This document shows positions 1-8,966 of a stretch of DNA of 64,000 nucleotides, in pieces (positions within the stretch are counted from its first letter, which is position 1; every line of letters starts with the position of its first letter). Source of the stretch: Paenibacillus sp. YN15 (GTDB taxonomy: Bacteria > Bacillota > Bacilli > Paenibacillales > NBRC-103111); contig NZ_QMFA01000001.1 in assembly GCF_003285005.1 (NCBI RefSeq), positions 499,713-563,712 on the forward strand. Reading direction: 5' to 3'. Both the position numbers and the translations under genes were made by a program. Under the pieces are notes generated by a model. The model was not told the origin of the DNA. It ran no database searches and worked only from the letters and a program-made list of their open reading frames with translations.

Positions 1-541
1 TGATGATAATCGTGGCCAGACCGGGCAGACTGGTTAACAACGCCACAATACCGTCCAGAATCACCTTCACCATGTAGGAGATGAAATCGGTCACCGTTTT
101 GCCGGAGGATGTCAAATTGGAATTGATGGTGTCCTTGTACACCGGGTTTTGGTTGTAGATATCCATGATGTTGGTAATGAAATTCTGGATGCGGTCGGAA
201 TTGATATAATCTGTAAAGAAGGCTTTCCAGGAGTTTAGATTGCTCTGGATAATCAGGGACAGGTCGTTGATTTCCAGCACAATTTTGGTGACGGCCAGGG
301 TGATCAGCCCCGCAGTAATGCCCAGGAACACAACCAGGGTCAAGATGACGGCCAGCCAGCGGGGCATCTTGGTATCCCGCTGTATCGCATTCACGAAGGG
401 ATTCATCATGTAGGCGATAACCCATCCCACGAGGAAGGGAATGATCAAGGGTGTGATGAAGTAAATGCCCAGGATAGCCGCCGCCAGCAATAAGGCGACC
501 CACAATCCCCGGAGCAGCTGCGCCAGCAGCCTTCGATCCAT
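1..541 (-). CDS. ytvI: YtvI-like AI-2E family membrane protein, C-terminal part missing
   Basis: The reverse strand is open from an ATG at 541 to the window edge, giving the first 180 residues of an integral membrane protein. A GAAAGGATG ribosome site precedes the start. Residues 10-45 and 55-80 form hydrophobic segments around a PFLVGW stretch, followed by a long soluble loop and a further hydrophobic stretch, which fits the AI-2E transporter/permease family. In Bacillus subtilis ytvI lies just upstream of citZ, and here it lies one ppk-ppx pair away from citZ, which supports the assignment. The family member YtvI is linked to sporulation; the transported substrate is unknown. The gene is divergent from ppk1 and shares its 164-bp upstream region. 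The C-terminus lies outside the window. Confidence 0.8.
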   Translation of the reverse strand, partial: MDRRLLAQLLRGLWVALLLAAAILGIYFITPLIIPFLVGWVIAYMMNPFVNAIQRDTKMPRWLAVILTLVVFLGITAGLITLAVTKIVLEINDLSLIIQSNLNSWKAFFTDYINSDRIQNFITNIMDIYNQNPVYKDTINSNLTSSGKTVTDFISYMVKVILDGIVALLTSLPGLATIII

Positions 542-629
542 AACGGCTTCATCCTTTCAGCGACTTGACGGCAATTTTTCAAAGTGAGCTTTGCACCATT
601 GTACCATGCTTCCGATTTTCACTGCAAAA

Positions 630-683
630 TTTACAAAACGTTAACAATGCGTTAAGGCCAGGCTAACAATTGCAAAAGATAAT
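630..683 (+). promoter_or_regulatory. PhoP-box promoter of ppk1
   Basis: Four hexamers follow one another with exact 5-bp spacers: TTTACA (630-635), TTAACA (641-646), TTAAGG (652-657) and CTAACA (663-668). This 11-bp period and TT(A/T)ACA consensus is the PhoP-binding pattern known from Bacillus. A GATAAT -10 element (678-683) sits ten bases downstream, the expected place for a PhoP-activated promoter, so ppk1 is probably induced under phosphate limitation. No protein binding was tested; the inference rests on spacing and consensus. Confidence 0.85.
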
Positions 684-743
684 GGAAACTAGGAGCAACA
701 TGCTTTGGTAAACAAGGTCAAACGAAAAACGGAGGCATTCATA

Positions 744-2849
744 ATGACCACCAAAAGTCCGGCGTCCAATTACATCAACCGTGATTTGAGCTGGATTGAA
801 TTCAACTGGAGAGTGCTGCAGGAAGCCCAGGACAGCTCCTTGCCTTTGCTGGAGCGGGTTAAGTTCCTGTCCATTGTTTCGTCTAATCTGGACGAGTTTA
901 TGAGCGTCCGGGTAGCGGGTCTGCAAGACCAGATGAAGGCCAATTACATCAAAAAGGATTTTTCGGGCTATCTGCCCGAAGGCCTGCTGAAGCGCGTGAT
1001 GAAGCGCACCTACCGGATGGTGGCGGAGCAATACAAAACCTACCGGGAGATTCTGCGGCTGATCAGCAAGGAAGGCATTTTGTTAAGCGATTATGGAGAT
1101 TTGAATATCACCCAGAAAAAGGCGATGGATCAATATTTCCACGAAATAATTTATCCCGTGCTTACCCCTATGGCGGTGGATCAGTCCCGTCCGTTTCCCC
1201 TGGTGCATACCCAGTCCCTGTATCTGGCTGTGGTGCTGACCAAGGAGGGAATGGAGCTGGAGGATGAGCCGTTTTTTGCCATTGTCCAGGTGCCGTCCAA
1301 TCTGAACCGCTGCATCGCCATTTCTTCCCGGGGCAATAGCAAAAAGCATGAATTTATCCTGATGGAGGACCTGATCCGGGTGCATATCCATACGTTATTC
1401 TCCGGCTACACGCCGGTGGCGGTGAACAGCTTCCGGCTGACCCGCAACGCCGACCTGACCTTGAACGAGGAAGGGGCGGAGGATCTTCTGGAAGAGATCG
1501 AAAAGGAGCTCCGCCGCAGGCGCTGGGGGGCCCCTGTCCGGCTGGAAGTGGAAAAGGGGATGCATCCGTACGCCCTGGAAATGCTGCGCGAAGAATTTGA
1601 AATTGAGGACAATGTGTTTGAAATCGACGGTCCTGTGGACCTGACCTTCCTCATGCGGCTGCAGGGAGCCTTGGAGGGGTTCCAGCATCTGCGCTATCCT
1701 GCGCTGGAGCCGGTTTATCCCCGGGAGCTGGACGAGGATGATGTGTTTGAGGTGCTGCGCCGCAGGGATGTGCTGGTGTATCATCCTTACGAATCCTTCG
1801 AGGCGGTGACGGATTTTATTGTCCAGGCGGCGGAGGACCCCAAGGTGCTGGCCATCAAAATGACTCTGTACCGGGTCAGCGGGCATTCTCTCTTGGTGCA
1901 GGCTTTGGCCCAGGCGGCGGAATCGGGCAAGCAGGTTACCGTAGTGGTGGAGCTGAAGGCGCGGTTTGACGAGGAGCGGAACATTGCGTGGGCCCGGAAG
2001 CTGGAGAAGGCGGGCTGCCACGTGGTGTACGGGCTGATCGGGCTGAAAACCCACGCCAAGGTGACCCTGGTGGTGCGGCAGGAGAATAATTCCCTGCGCC
2101 GCTACGTCCATGTGGGCACCGGGAATTACAATGACAATACCGCCCGGCTGTATACGGATGTGGGGATTTTTACGGCCAATACCATGATCGGGGAGGATGC
2201 TTCCATTCTCTTCAATGAAATTACGGGGTACTCCACCCCCAAGCATATGCAGGCCTTGTCCGTGGCTCCCACCAACCTGAAGAACCGGCTGTTCGAGCTG
2301 TTCCGGCGGGAGGCCGAACATGCCAAGGCAGGCAGACCGGCGCGGATTATCGCCAAGATGAACTCCCTGTCCCACCAGGAAACGGTGGACGAGCTGTATG
2401 CAGCCTCCCAAACGGGAGTAAAGGTGGATTTGATTATCCGCGGCGTATGCTGTCTGCGTCCGGGTGTAGCGGGGTTAAGCGAGAATGTTACGGTGCGGAG
2501 CATTGTGGACCGGTTTCTGGAGCATTCCCGGATCATTTATTTTGAAAACGGGGGAGAGCCGGAGCTTTATATCTCCAGTGCCGACTGGATGAGCCGGAAC
2601 CTGACCCGCCGGGTGGAGCTGCTCTGTCCGGTATTGGACGAGGCCAACAAGAGGGCGCTGATCAACATGCTGCAGCTCTCGCTGAATGATAATGTGAAGG
2701 CAAGGGTGCTGCAGTCCAACGGCATGTATGAAAACAGGCAGCCCGGAGAAGAACCCGAGCTGCGCAGCCAGTTTGAAGCTATGAATGTAGCGTCGTGGAA
2801 AAATCGGGAGTTGCCTGAATTTCCGGAAGCAGACCCCACGCCTTCTTGA
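744..2849 (+). CDS. ppk1: Polyphosphate kinase 1 (RNA degradosome-type PPK1)
   Basis: This 701-residue protein matches PPK1, which reversibly makes long-chain polyphosphate from ATP. The N-terminal motif YINRDLSWIEFN marks the start. The autophosphorylated histidine is H437 in GLKTHAKV, and the second conserved histidine lies in YVHVGTGNYND. Length is normal for the family. The reading frame stays open upstream to a TTG at 705, but the ATG at 744 is preferred because GGAGG lies eight bases ahead of it and the family motif begins a few residues later. A four-hexamer PhoP box lies upstream, pointing to phosphate-starvation control. The last 71 bp overlap the 3' end of the convergent exopolyphosphatase gene, so synthesis and breakdown enzymes for the same polymer sit tail to tail. 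Confidence 0.95.
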   Translation: MTTKSPASNYINRDLSWIEFNWRVLQEAQDSSLPLLERVKFLSIVSSNLDEFMSVRVAGLQDQMKANYIKKDFSGYLPEGLLKRVMKRTYRMVAEQYKTYREILRLISKEGILLSDYGDLNITQKKAMDQYFHEIIYPVLTPMAVDQSRPFPLVHTQSLYLAVVLTKEGMELEDEPFFAIVQVPSNLNRCIAISSRGNSKKHEFILMEDLIRVHIHTLFSGYTPVAVNSFRLTRNADLTLNEEGAEDLLEEIEKELRRRRWGAPVRLEVEKGMHPYALEMLREEFEIEDNVFEIDGPVDLTFLMRLQGALEGFQHLRYPALEPVYPRELDEDDVFEVLRRRDVLVYHPYESFEAVTDFIVQAAEDPKVLAIKMTLYRVSGHSLLVQALAQAAESGKQVTVVVELKARFDEERNIAWARKLEKAGCHVVYGLIGLKTHAKVTLVVRQENNSLRRYVHVGTGNYNDNTARLYTDVGIFTANTMIGEDASILFNEITGYSTPKHMQALSVAPTNLKNRLFELFRREAEHAKAGRPARIIAKMNSLSHQETVDELYAASQTGVKVDLIIRGVCCLRPGVAGLSENVTVRSIVDRFLEHSRIIYFENGGEPELYISSADWMSRNLTRRVELLCPVLDEANKRALINMLQLSLNDNVKARVLQSNGMYENRQPGEEPELRSQFEAMNVASWKNRELPEFPEADPTPS

Positions 2850-4329
2850 ATTCCTTGGTAATCGCTCCGATTTCCCTGATTTCAATGCCGGGGTTATGGC
2901 TGCATTCCAATTGCAGACGAATGCCGCTGGTGCGGGCAATGGCGGTCAGCCGCCGCACCGGCTGGGTTTCGCTGCGGTCCAGGGCAACGGCAAGCTGCAG
3001 GAGGGAACCCAAACGCTCCACCAACAGACAATCGGATTCAGTCAGAATGTCCCTGTGCTCCAGGAACAGCTGCCGGGTCCGGTTTTTGTTTTTGTAGGAG
3101 GCGATCATGGCCGAGATCAGCACCTCCCGGTGGGACAGCCCGTACAGGCGGGAATGGGCGATAAGATAGAAGGTATGCTTGGGATAATCATAATAAAAGA
3201 TGGTAATGCCGATCCGGTACAGCAGGCTGGCTACATGCAGATAGGCTCTGCTGCGGATGCTGAGGTGGTGCAGATCCTGAAGGTCGTCGAAGAGCTTCAG
3301 GGCCAGCCGGTTGACCTGCTCCACATGCAGAAGCGATACCGAGGGGTGCAGGGACAGCAGGTTGCGGACGCTATGCTCCAGCACATTGGAGAGCTGGGCC
3401 TGCCCTGGGTTCAGCACATCATAAAAAAGTCCGTCCCGCAAGCCGCTGCCGCTGACAATATAATGGGAGGCGCCGGAATAGTCGAACACGGCCTGAAGGA
3501 TCAGCATCCCCGGCACGATAATGTCGGCGCGGCTTCCGGTCATCCCGTCCACCTTCTTCCGCTTCTCCGGCGGCATGGCGGACAAGAGGGCCAGCAGCTG
3601 CTCCACCGTCCCTTTTTCCATTTCATACTGGTGAGCCAGGGGGAGGGAATATTTGCGCGCTCTTTGGTCCAGCTTGCCCACCGTCCGGATGGTTCCCCCC
3701 AGGCCAATCAGCGGCAGGCCCTGATGGCCCTTGATCCAAGGCTCCTTTTCCAGGCCGGCCAATACCATCTGGCGGATTTTGGCGGCGGTTTCGGCATCGG
3801 CCACCCCATCCTTGGTAAACCGTTTGGTGGTATTGACCGAGCCGAAGGGGAAGGACACGCTATGGACCAGCGACCTGCCCAGGAACAGCGACACCTCTGT
3901 GCTGCCGCCCCCGATATCAATCAGCAGGCCATCCTGAATGTCCATGGAATTGATCATTCCCAGAAAACCGTAGCGGGCCTCCATCTCGCCGGACAGAATC
4001 TCCACATCGATTCCCGTTTCCCGCTTCAGAATGGCGACGATTTCCCCGGAATTGGAGGCATTGCGGATGGCGGCGGTAGCCACAGCCCGGAGGGTGTCCG
4101 TATGATGGGCCTGGCAGAGCATCTTGAAATGATTGAGGACTTGCACGATGCCCATGGCATCCTCCGGCTTAAGGGAGCCGTCCTGGCGGATTTTTTCGCT
4201 CAAGCGGGCGGACTCCTTGCTTTCGTCGATGACCCGGTAGGCGTCCTTGCCGGATACTTCATAAATCACAAGCCGGACCGAGTTGGACCCGATATCGATA
4301 ATGCCGATGCGGCTGGTTGTTTCCATCAT
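2779..4329 (-). CDS. ppx: Exopolyphosphatase, Ppx/GppA family with C-terminal HD-like domain
   Basis: The 516-residue product has the ASKHA phosphatase signature of Ppx/GppA enzymes, which remove terminal phosphate from polyphosphate or pppGpp. The phosphate-1 motif is DIGSNSVRLVIYE near residue 10, the phosphate-2 motif is DIGGGSTEVSLF near residue 140, and GLGGTIRTVGKL follows near residue 235. The C-terminal third carries an HD-type helical region (HVASLLYRIGI...HREVLISAMI). The start is taken at the ATG at 4329, five bases after AGAAAGGG; the next codon is also ATG. The frame stays open upstream but has no better ribosome site. It converges on ppk1 and overlaps its last 71 bp, so strong transcription of either gene produces antisense RNA to the other's end. 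Whether it prefers polyphosphate or pppGpp cannot be told from sequence alone. Confidence 0.92.
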   Translation of the reverse strand: MMETTSRIGIIDIGSNSVRLVIYEVSGKDAYRVIDESKESARLSEKIRQDGSLKPEDAMGIVQVLNHFKMLCQAHHTDTLRAVATAAIRNASNSGEIVAILKRETGIDVEILSGEMEARYGFLGMINSMDIQDGLLIDIGGGSTEVSLFLGRSLVHSVSFPFGSVNTTKRFTKDGVADAETAAKIRQMVLAGLEKEPWIKGHQGLPLIGLGGTIRTVGKLDQRARKYSLPLAHQYEMEKGTVEQLLALLSAMPPEKRKKVDGMTGSRADIIVPGMLILQAVFDYSGASHYIVSGSGLRDGLFYDVLNPGQAQLSNVLEHSVRNLLSLHPSVSLLHVEQVNRLALKLFDDLQDLHHLSIRSRAYLHVASLLYRIGITIFYYDYPKHTFYLIAHSRLYGLSHREVLISAMIASYKNKNRTRQLFLEHRDILTESDCLLVERLGSLLQLAVALDRSETQPVRRLTAIARTSGIRLQLECSHNPGIEIREIGAITKEFKKAWGLLPEIQATPDFSTTLHS

Positions 4330-4486
4330 GGCAGCCCTTTCTATTTTTTCACCTATTGTATCACAGACGGGCAGACAAATTCCCCCGGGAATTTTCAAAA
4401 CCCCCGGGATTTCGATAAAAAACTCCAATCACTTTAGCATTACCATAAAAATCTTTTTTGTACCGATAAGTTTCTTTCATTTCATA

Positions 4487-4500
4487 ATTTGTTCACAAAT
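4487..4500. promoter_or_regulatory. 14-bp palindrome upstream of citZ
   Basis: ATTTGT-TC-ACAAAT is a perfect 14-bp inverted repeat 90 bp before the citrate synthase start, within an AT-rich stretch that should contain the promoter of the citZ-icd-mdh group. It could be an operator; CcpC and CcpA act on citZ in Bacillus, but this palindrome does not fit either consensus well, so the regulator is not assigned. Confidence 0.4.
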
Positions 4501-4589
4501 AACCAAGAAAATGTTATTATAGAGTTACTTGCGAATGATAAAACTTTGTTATGATATTCACATACCAACGGCTAAAGGAGAGAGAAACG

Positions 4590-5702
4590 ATGACGGCAAC
4601 CAAAGGTTTGGAAGGTATCGTAGCCACCACGTCCTCCATCAGTTCTATTATTGACGGTGTATTGACCTACCGGGGCATTGACATTGATGAGCTGGCGGAG
4701 CATGCTTCCTTTGAAGAAGTGGTTTACCTGCTGTGGTTTGGCAAGCTTCCCACGGAATCCGAGCTGGCCCAGCTTAAAGATAACCTCGGCAAGAATGCGG
4801 CAGTTCCTGCCGCCGTCATTGACCAGTTGCGGCTGTACCCGAAGGATGCCAACGCCATGGCTGCCCTGCGCACGGCCGTATCCGCGCTGGCCTTGTACGA
4901 TCCGGAAGCCGCCGATATGAGCGTGGCCGCCAATGTACAGAAGGCCATCAAGCTGCAGGCCCAGGTTCCCACCATCATCGCCGCCTTCGCCCGCATCCGC
5001 CAGGGGCTGGAGCCGGTGGCCCCCAAGGAAAATGCCTCCGTTGCCGAAAACTTCCTCTATATGCTCTCCGGCGAGCAGCCCGACCCTGTAGCCATCGAAG
5101 CCCTGGATAAGGCGCTGGTGCTGCATGCGGACCATGAGCTGAACGCTTCCACCTTTGCCGCCCGTGTAACCGTTGCCACGTTGTCCGATATTTATTCCGG
5201 CGTCACCTCCGCCATCGGCGCTCTGAAGGGGCCTTTGCATGGCGGCGCGAATGAAGCGGTTATGGAGATGCTGGAGGAGATCGGCAGCTTCGAAGCTGTG
5301 GAAGCCTATGTCAATAAGAAGCTGGACAACAAGGAGAAGCTGATGGGCTTTGGCCACCGCGTATACAAGAACGGCGATCCCCGGGCCAAACATCTGCAAA
5401 AAATGTCCCATGAGCTTGGCAAGCTGACCGGCGATCTGAAGTGGTATAATATGTCCGTGAAGATTGAGGATATGGTTGTCTCCGAAAAAGGGCTCAAACC
5501 CAACGTGGACTTCTACTCCGCTTCCGTCTACACTACTCTGGGCATTCCGAGGGATCTGTTTACCCCGATCTTCGCCATCAGCCGCATGTCCGGCTGGACT
5601 GCCCATATTCTGGAGCAATTCGAGAACAACCGGCTGATCCGTCCCCGCGCCGAATATGTGGGGCCTGTAGGCCAATCCTATGTCCCCATGGCCAACCGGT
5701 AG
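4590..5702 (+). CDS. citZ: Citrate synthase
   Basis: This 370-residue enzyme condenses oxaloacetate and acetyl-CoA to start the TCA cycle. The catalytic histidines are visible in [11 protein letters not shown] and [16 protein letters not shown], and the active-site aspartate region is [15 protein letters not shown]. The length fits the short Gram-positive type II-like CitZ group. The start at 4590 is set by AAAGGAGAG ten bases upstream; an in-frame ATG at 4551 has no ribosome site. It heads a cluster with icd and mdh in the same order as in Bacillus, and a 143-bp gap separates it from icd, so icd may also have its own promoter. Confidence 0.96.
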   Translation: MTATKGLEGIVATTSSISSIIDGVLTYRGIDIDELAEHASFEEVVYLLWFGKLPTESELAQLKDNLGKNAAVPAAVIDQLRLYPKDANAMAALRTAVSALALYDPEAADMSVAANVQKAIKLQAQVPTIIAAFARIRQGLEPVAPKENASVAENFLYMLSGEQPDPVAIEALDKALVLHADHELNASTFAARVTVATLSDIYSGVTSAIGALKGPLHGGANEAVMEMLEEIGSFEAVEAYVNKKLDNKEKLMGFGHRVYKNGDPRAKHLQKMSHELGKLTGDLKWYNMSVKIEDMVVSEKGLKPNVDFYSASVYTTLGIPRDLFTPIFAISRMSGWTAHILEQFENNRLIRPRAEYVGPVGQSYVPMANR

Positions 5703-5845
5703 GACGCTCTTCCCAAAGCACTCATCATTCCAATTTCATACGACCGCGAACGGGCGCCGGAGAGCCGCAAGCTTGCCCTTTGGCACCCGTTCTTAAAGTC
5801 CATAGATATCCGCTTCACCAAAATTTTATCGCCGGGAGGTTTACC

Positions 5846-7141
5846 ATGCCACAATTTGAACAATATTCCTTGCCTGCAGAAGGCCAGCCGATTACAATTG
5901 ATAACGGCAAACTGAACGTGCCCAATCATCCCATCATTCCGTTTATTGAAGGGGACGGCACCGGTCCCGACATCTGGGCGGCTTCCAAGCGGGTTCTGGA
6001 CGCGGCGGTGGAGAAGGCTTACGGCGGCGAGAAGAAAATCGCCTGGTATGAGGTATATGCCGGGGAGAAGGCGTTCAACACCTTCAACAGCTGGCTGCCC
6101 AACGATACCCTTACGGCAATCCGCGAATACATCGTGGCCATCAAGGGCCCGCTGACCACCCCTATCGGCGGAGGCATCCGTTCCCTTAATGTGGCCCTGC
6201 GCCAGGAGCTGGACCTGTATGTCTGCTCCCGTCCGGTGCGGTATTTTAACGGCGTACCCTCCCCGGTGAAGCGTCCCGAGCTGGTGGACATGGTGATTTT
6301 CCGCGAGAACACCGAGGACATCTATGCCGGCATCGAGTGGGCCGAAGGCTCCGCCGAGGTGAAGAAGGTCATTGAATTCCTCCAGAAGGAAATGGGCGTG
6401 AAAAAAATCCGTTTCCCGGAAACCTCCGGCATCGGCATCAAGCCGGTATCCAAGGAAGGCTCCGAACGTCTGGTCCGCGCCGCCATCGAATATGCCATCA
6501 CGCATAACCGCAAGTCCGTGACCCTTGTACATAAGGGCAATATTATGAAATACACGGAAGGCGCGTTTAAGAACTGGGGTTATGAGCTGGCCGAGCGGGA
6601 GTTCGCCGACAAAACCTTCACCTGGGGCCAATACGACCGGATCAAGGAAGCGGAAGGCGCCGATGCTGCCAATAAGGCCCAGAAGGACGCGGAGGCTGCC
6701 GGCAAGATCATTGTGAAGGACGCCATTGCCGATATTGCCCTGCAGCAGGTGCTGACCCGTCCCAAGGATTTTGACGTCATCGCCACCCTGAACCTGAATG
6801 GCGACTACCTCTCCGACGCTCTGGCCGCCCAAGTGGGAGGCATCGGCATTGCCCCCGGCGCCAACATCAACTATATGACCGGCCATGCCATCTTCGAGGC
6901 CACCCACGGCACAGCGCCCAAGTATGCGGGGCTTGATGTGGTGAACCCCGGCTCGGTAATCCTCTCCGGGGTGATGATGCTGGAGCATCTGGGCTGGCAG
7001 GAGGCTGCCGACCTGATCTACAAGGGACTGGAGACCGCCATTAACAACAAAACCGTCACCTACGACTTTGCCCGGCTGATGGAAGGCGCAACGGAAGTGA
7101 AATGCTCGGCCTTCGCCGATGAGATTATAAGAAACTTTTAG
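5846..7141 (+). CDS. icd: NADP-dependent isocitrate dehydrogenase
   Basis: The 431-residue product matches bacterial NADP-isocitrate dehydrogenase, which oxidises isocitrate to 2-oxoglutarate. The N-terminal [25 protein letters not shown] region, the substrate-loop motif [20 protein letters not shown] (with the regulatory serine region) and the C-terminal cofactor motif [17 protein letters not shown] are all present. GGGAGG lies seven bases before the ATG at 5846, and the N-terminus then begins [10 protein letters not shown] as in relatives. The stop overlaps the ribosome site of mdh, which begins six bases later, so icd and mdh are co-transcribed and probably coupled in translation. Confidence 0.96.
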   Translation: MPQFEQYSLPAEGQPITIDNGKLNVPNHPIIPFIEGDGTGPDIWAASKRVLDAAVEKAYGGEKKIAWYEVYAGEKAFNTFNSWLPNDTLTAIREYIVAIKGPLTTPIGGGIRSLNVALRQELDLYVCSRPVRYFNGVPSPVKRPELVDMVIFRENTEDIYAGIEWAEGSAEVKKVIEFLQKEMGVKKIRFPETSGIGIKPVSKEGSERLVRAAIEYAITHNRKSVTLVHKGNIMKYTEGAFKNWGYELAEREFADKTFTWGQYDRIKEAEGADAANKAQKDAEAAGKIIVKDAIADIALQQVLTRPKDFDVIATLNLNGDYLSDALAAQVGGIGIAPGANINYMTGHAIFEATHGTAPKYAGLDVVNPGSVILSGVMMLEHLGWQEAADLIYKGLETAINNKTVTYDFARLMEGATEVKCSAFADEIIRNF

Positions 7142-7147
7142 GAGGAC

Positions 7148-8095
7148 ATGAACATGCCCCTGACACGCAAAAAAATTACCGTTGTGGGAGCCGGCTTTAC
7201 CGGTGCAACCACAGCGCTGCTTTTGGCCCAAAAAGAGCTGGGCGACGTGGTTCTGCTGGATATTCCGCAGCTGGAGAACCCCACCAAGGGCAAGGCGCTG
7301 GACATGCTGGAGGCCGGTCCTGTCCAGGGCTTCGACGCCGCCATTACCGGCACCAGCAGCTATGAGGATGCGGAAGGCTCGGATATCGTCATCATTACTG
7401 CAGGCGTGGCCCGCAAGCCGGGCATGAGCCGGGATGATCTGGTCAGCATCAATGCAGGCATCGTCCGCTCCGTGTGTGAGAATATCAAGCGGGTTGCCCC
7501 CGATTCCATTGTGATTCTGCTGTCCAATCCGGTGGATGCCATGACCTATGTGGCCTACCATACGTTGGGCTTCCCCAAGAACCGGGTCATCGGCCAATCC
7601 GGCGTGCTGGATACCGCCCGCTTCTGCACCTTTGTGTCCCAGGAGCTGAATGTGTCCGTTGAGGATGTGCGGGGATTTGTGCTGGGCGGCCATGGCGACG
7701 ACATGGTTCCCCTGGTCCGTTATTCCAGCGTAGGCGGCATTCCCCTGGAGGTTCTGCTGCCCAAGGAGCGCATCGACGCTATTGTGCAGCGCACCCGTGT
7801 GGGCGGCGGCGAGATCGTGAATCTGCTGGGCACCGGCAGCGCATATTATGCGCCTGCGGCGTCTCTGGTGCAGATGACCGAAGCGATTGTCAAGGACAAG
7901 AAGCGGATTCTCCCCTCCATTGCGCTTCTGGAAGGCGAATACGGCTACGACCATCTGTTTATGGGTGTGCCGACTCTCTTGGGCGGCCACGGCATTGAAC
8001 GGATCTATGAGCTGGAGCTGACCGAGGCGGAAAAAGCCGCTCTCGACAAATCCGCCCAATCGGTAAAAAATGTCATTGCCGTTGTCAACGGCTGA
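7148..8095 (+). CDS. mdh: Malate dehydrogenase (LDH-like type)
   Basis: This 315-residue NAD-dependent enzyme interconverts malate and oxaloacetate. The Rossmann motif is [16 protein letters not shown] at residues 11-26, the substrate-loop arginines are in [16 protein letters not shown], and the proton-relay histidine is in [16 protein letters not shown]. The gene follows icd by six bases and its ribosome site AGGAGG is built from the end of icd. An alternative ATG two codons downstream is possible. A strong hairpin terminator follows at 8120-8158, closing the citZ-icd-mdh unit. Confidence 0.96.
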   Translation: MNMPLTRKKITVVGAGFTGATTALLLAQKELGDVVLLDIPQLENPTKGKALDMLEAGPVQGFDAAITGTSSYEDAEGSDIVIITAGVARKPGMSRDDLVSINAGIVRSVCENIKRVAPDSIVILLSNPVDAMTYVAYHTLGFPKNRVIGQSGVLDTARFCTFVSQELNVSVEDVRGFVLGGHGDDMVPLVRYSSVGGIPLEVLLPKERIDAIVQRTRVGGGEIVNLLGTGSAYYAPAASLVQMTEAIVKDKKRILPSIALLEGEYGYDHLFMGVPTLLGGHGIERIYELELTEAEKAALDKSAQSVKNVIAVVNG

Positions 8096-8119
8096 GCATA
8101 ACCGGACCTGACCGCGCCG

Positions 8120-8164
8120 CGGCGCTTTGCCTTCCCTGCCAAGGTGGGCAAAGCGCCGTTTGCT
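8120..8164 (+). terminator. Terminator after mdh
   Basis: CGGCGCTTTGCC (8120-8131) pairs with GGCAAAGCGCCG (8147-8158), a 12-bp perfect stem with a 15-base loop, followed by a short T-rich stretch. It ends the TCA-cycle operon. Confidence 0.8.
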
Positions 8165-8278
8165 TTTGAGGCACATGCAAGAAAATTGCAAGCCTGTCCG
8201 CGATCAAGTATACTACTGCTGGATATGTAAGGTGAACACCGATAAACGCGGGCGGGAACCGCAGACTGGAGGAGGCAT

Positions 8279-8707
8279 ATGGAAAAAGCGCTTTTGTTTT
8301 TGCATTTGGTGGCTTCCATTGGAATGGGGTTTTATTTGCTGCTCCCCTTCCTGGTGGGGCGGCTGGCCGGACCGGCGGCCGGGAGCCAGGCCGGGTATGC
8401 GGGGCTTTTGGCAACCGCCAACAGAATCGGCATGTACCTGCTGATTGTACAGCTGCTGACAGGGGGGTATCTCTTGCAGACAGCGGATTATTCCGTTTTG
8501 TGGATGGTTCTGATTGTTCTGGTTTTCCTTGCCGTAGCCGCGTTTACAGGCATGCTGGTCAAGCCTCTCAAGCGTTACCGGGAAGCGGTGCAGCAGGGCA
8601 AAAGCGGCGCATCCGAATACGGCAAAATCCGCTTGTTCAGCACACTGGCAGGCGCCTGCTTCCTCCTCATCATCTTCCTGATGAAATTCCCGGAATTGTT
8701 TATTTAG
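8279..8707 (+). CDS. Small membrane protein with four predicted membrane helices
   Basis: The 142-residue protein starts at an ATG five bases after GGAGG. It has four hydrophobic segments at about residues 4-27, 45-68, 74-96 and 120-138 with a short basic loop (KPLKRYREAVQQGK) before the last. A histidine in the first helix (LHLVASIGMG) recalls DUF2269/CopD-like membrane proteins, but I do not recognise the family firmly and assign no function. It lies between two terminators, so it is probably a single-gene unit in the gap between mdh and the pho region. Confidence 0.7.
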   Translation: MEKALLFLHLVASIGMGFYLLLPFLVGRLAGPAAGSQAGYAGLLATANRIGMYLLIVQLLTGGYLLQTADYSVLWMVLIVLVFLAVAAFTGMLVKPLKRYREAVQQGKSGASEYGKIRLFSTLAGACFLLIIFLMKFPELFI

Positions 8708-8716
8708 CGCCATGTG

Positions 8717-8764
8717 AAAACCCGCCTGCTCCTGACCGGAAGTCAGAGCAAGGCGGGTTTTGCT
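8717..8764. terminator. Strong hairpin terminator after the small membrane protein gene
   Basis: AAAACCCGCCT (8717-8727) pairs perfectly with AGGCGGGTTTT (8751-8761), with an inner CTGAC/GTCAG hairpin in the loop. A-run and T-run on the two sides let it work in both directions. Confidence 0.85.
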
Positions 8765-8765
8765 C

Positions 8766-8897
8766 CAAACGGACTCAGGCTCCGTTATGTGCCGGGAAAG
8801 AGCCCGTTTGGACGGGATAGCGAGGAAATAGCGTACCGTGTGTCCGCGAAATCCTCAGAAGCGCGCATTTTGGGAAAATAACGGATTCTCAGTCCGG
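8766..8897. repeat. Dispersed intergenic repeat, family A, copy 1
   Basis: This noncoding stretch has outer arms of the type AACGGACTCAG...CCGTTAT and ATAACGGATTCTCAGTCCG. An inner block reads GATAGCGTACCGTG, then GTCCGCGAAATC, then AAAATAACGGATTCTC. The same blocks in the same order recur at 43177-43371, so this is one member of a dispersed, partly palindromic element without coding capacity. Confidence 0.75.
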
Positions 8898-8966
8898 ATA
8901 AGCTCCCACAGGCCCGACCCGGCCCGGCGGCAAGGAGTAAGGAGCAAGAATTCCGATAGGGAAGGC

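Noticed and set aside
2896-4437. A 513-codon forward frame across ppx
   Set aside because: It is antisense to a clear exopolyphosphatase with normal motifs.
5678-8191. An 837-codon reverse frame across icd and mdh
   Set aside because: It is antisense to two certain genes and has shadow-type composition.
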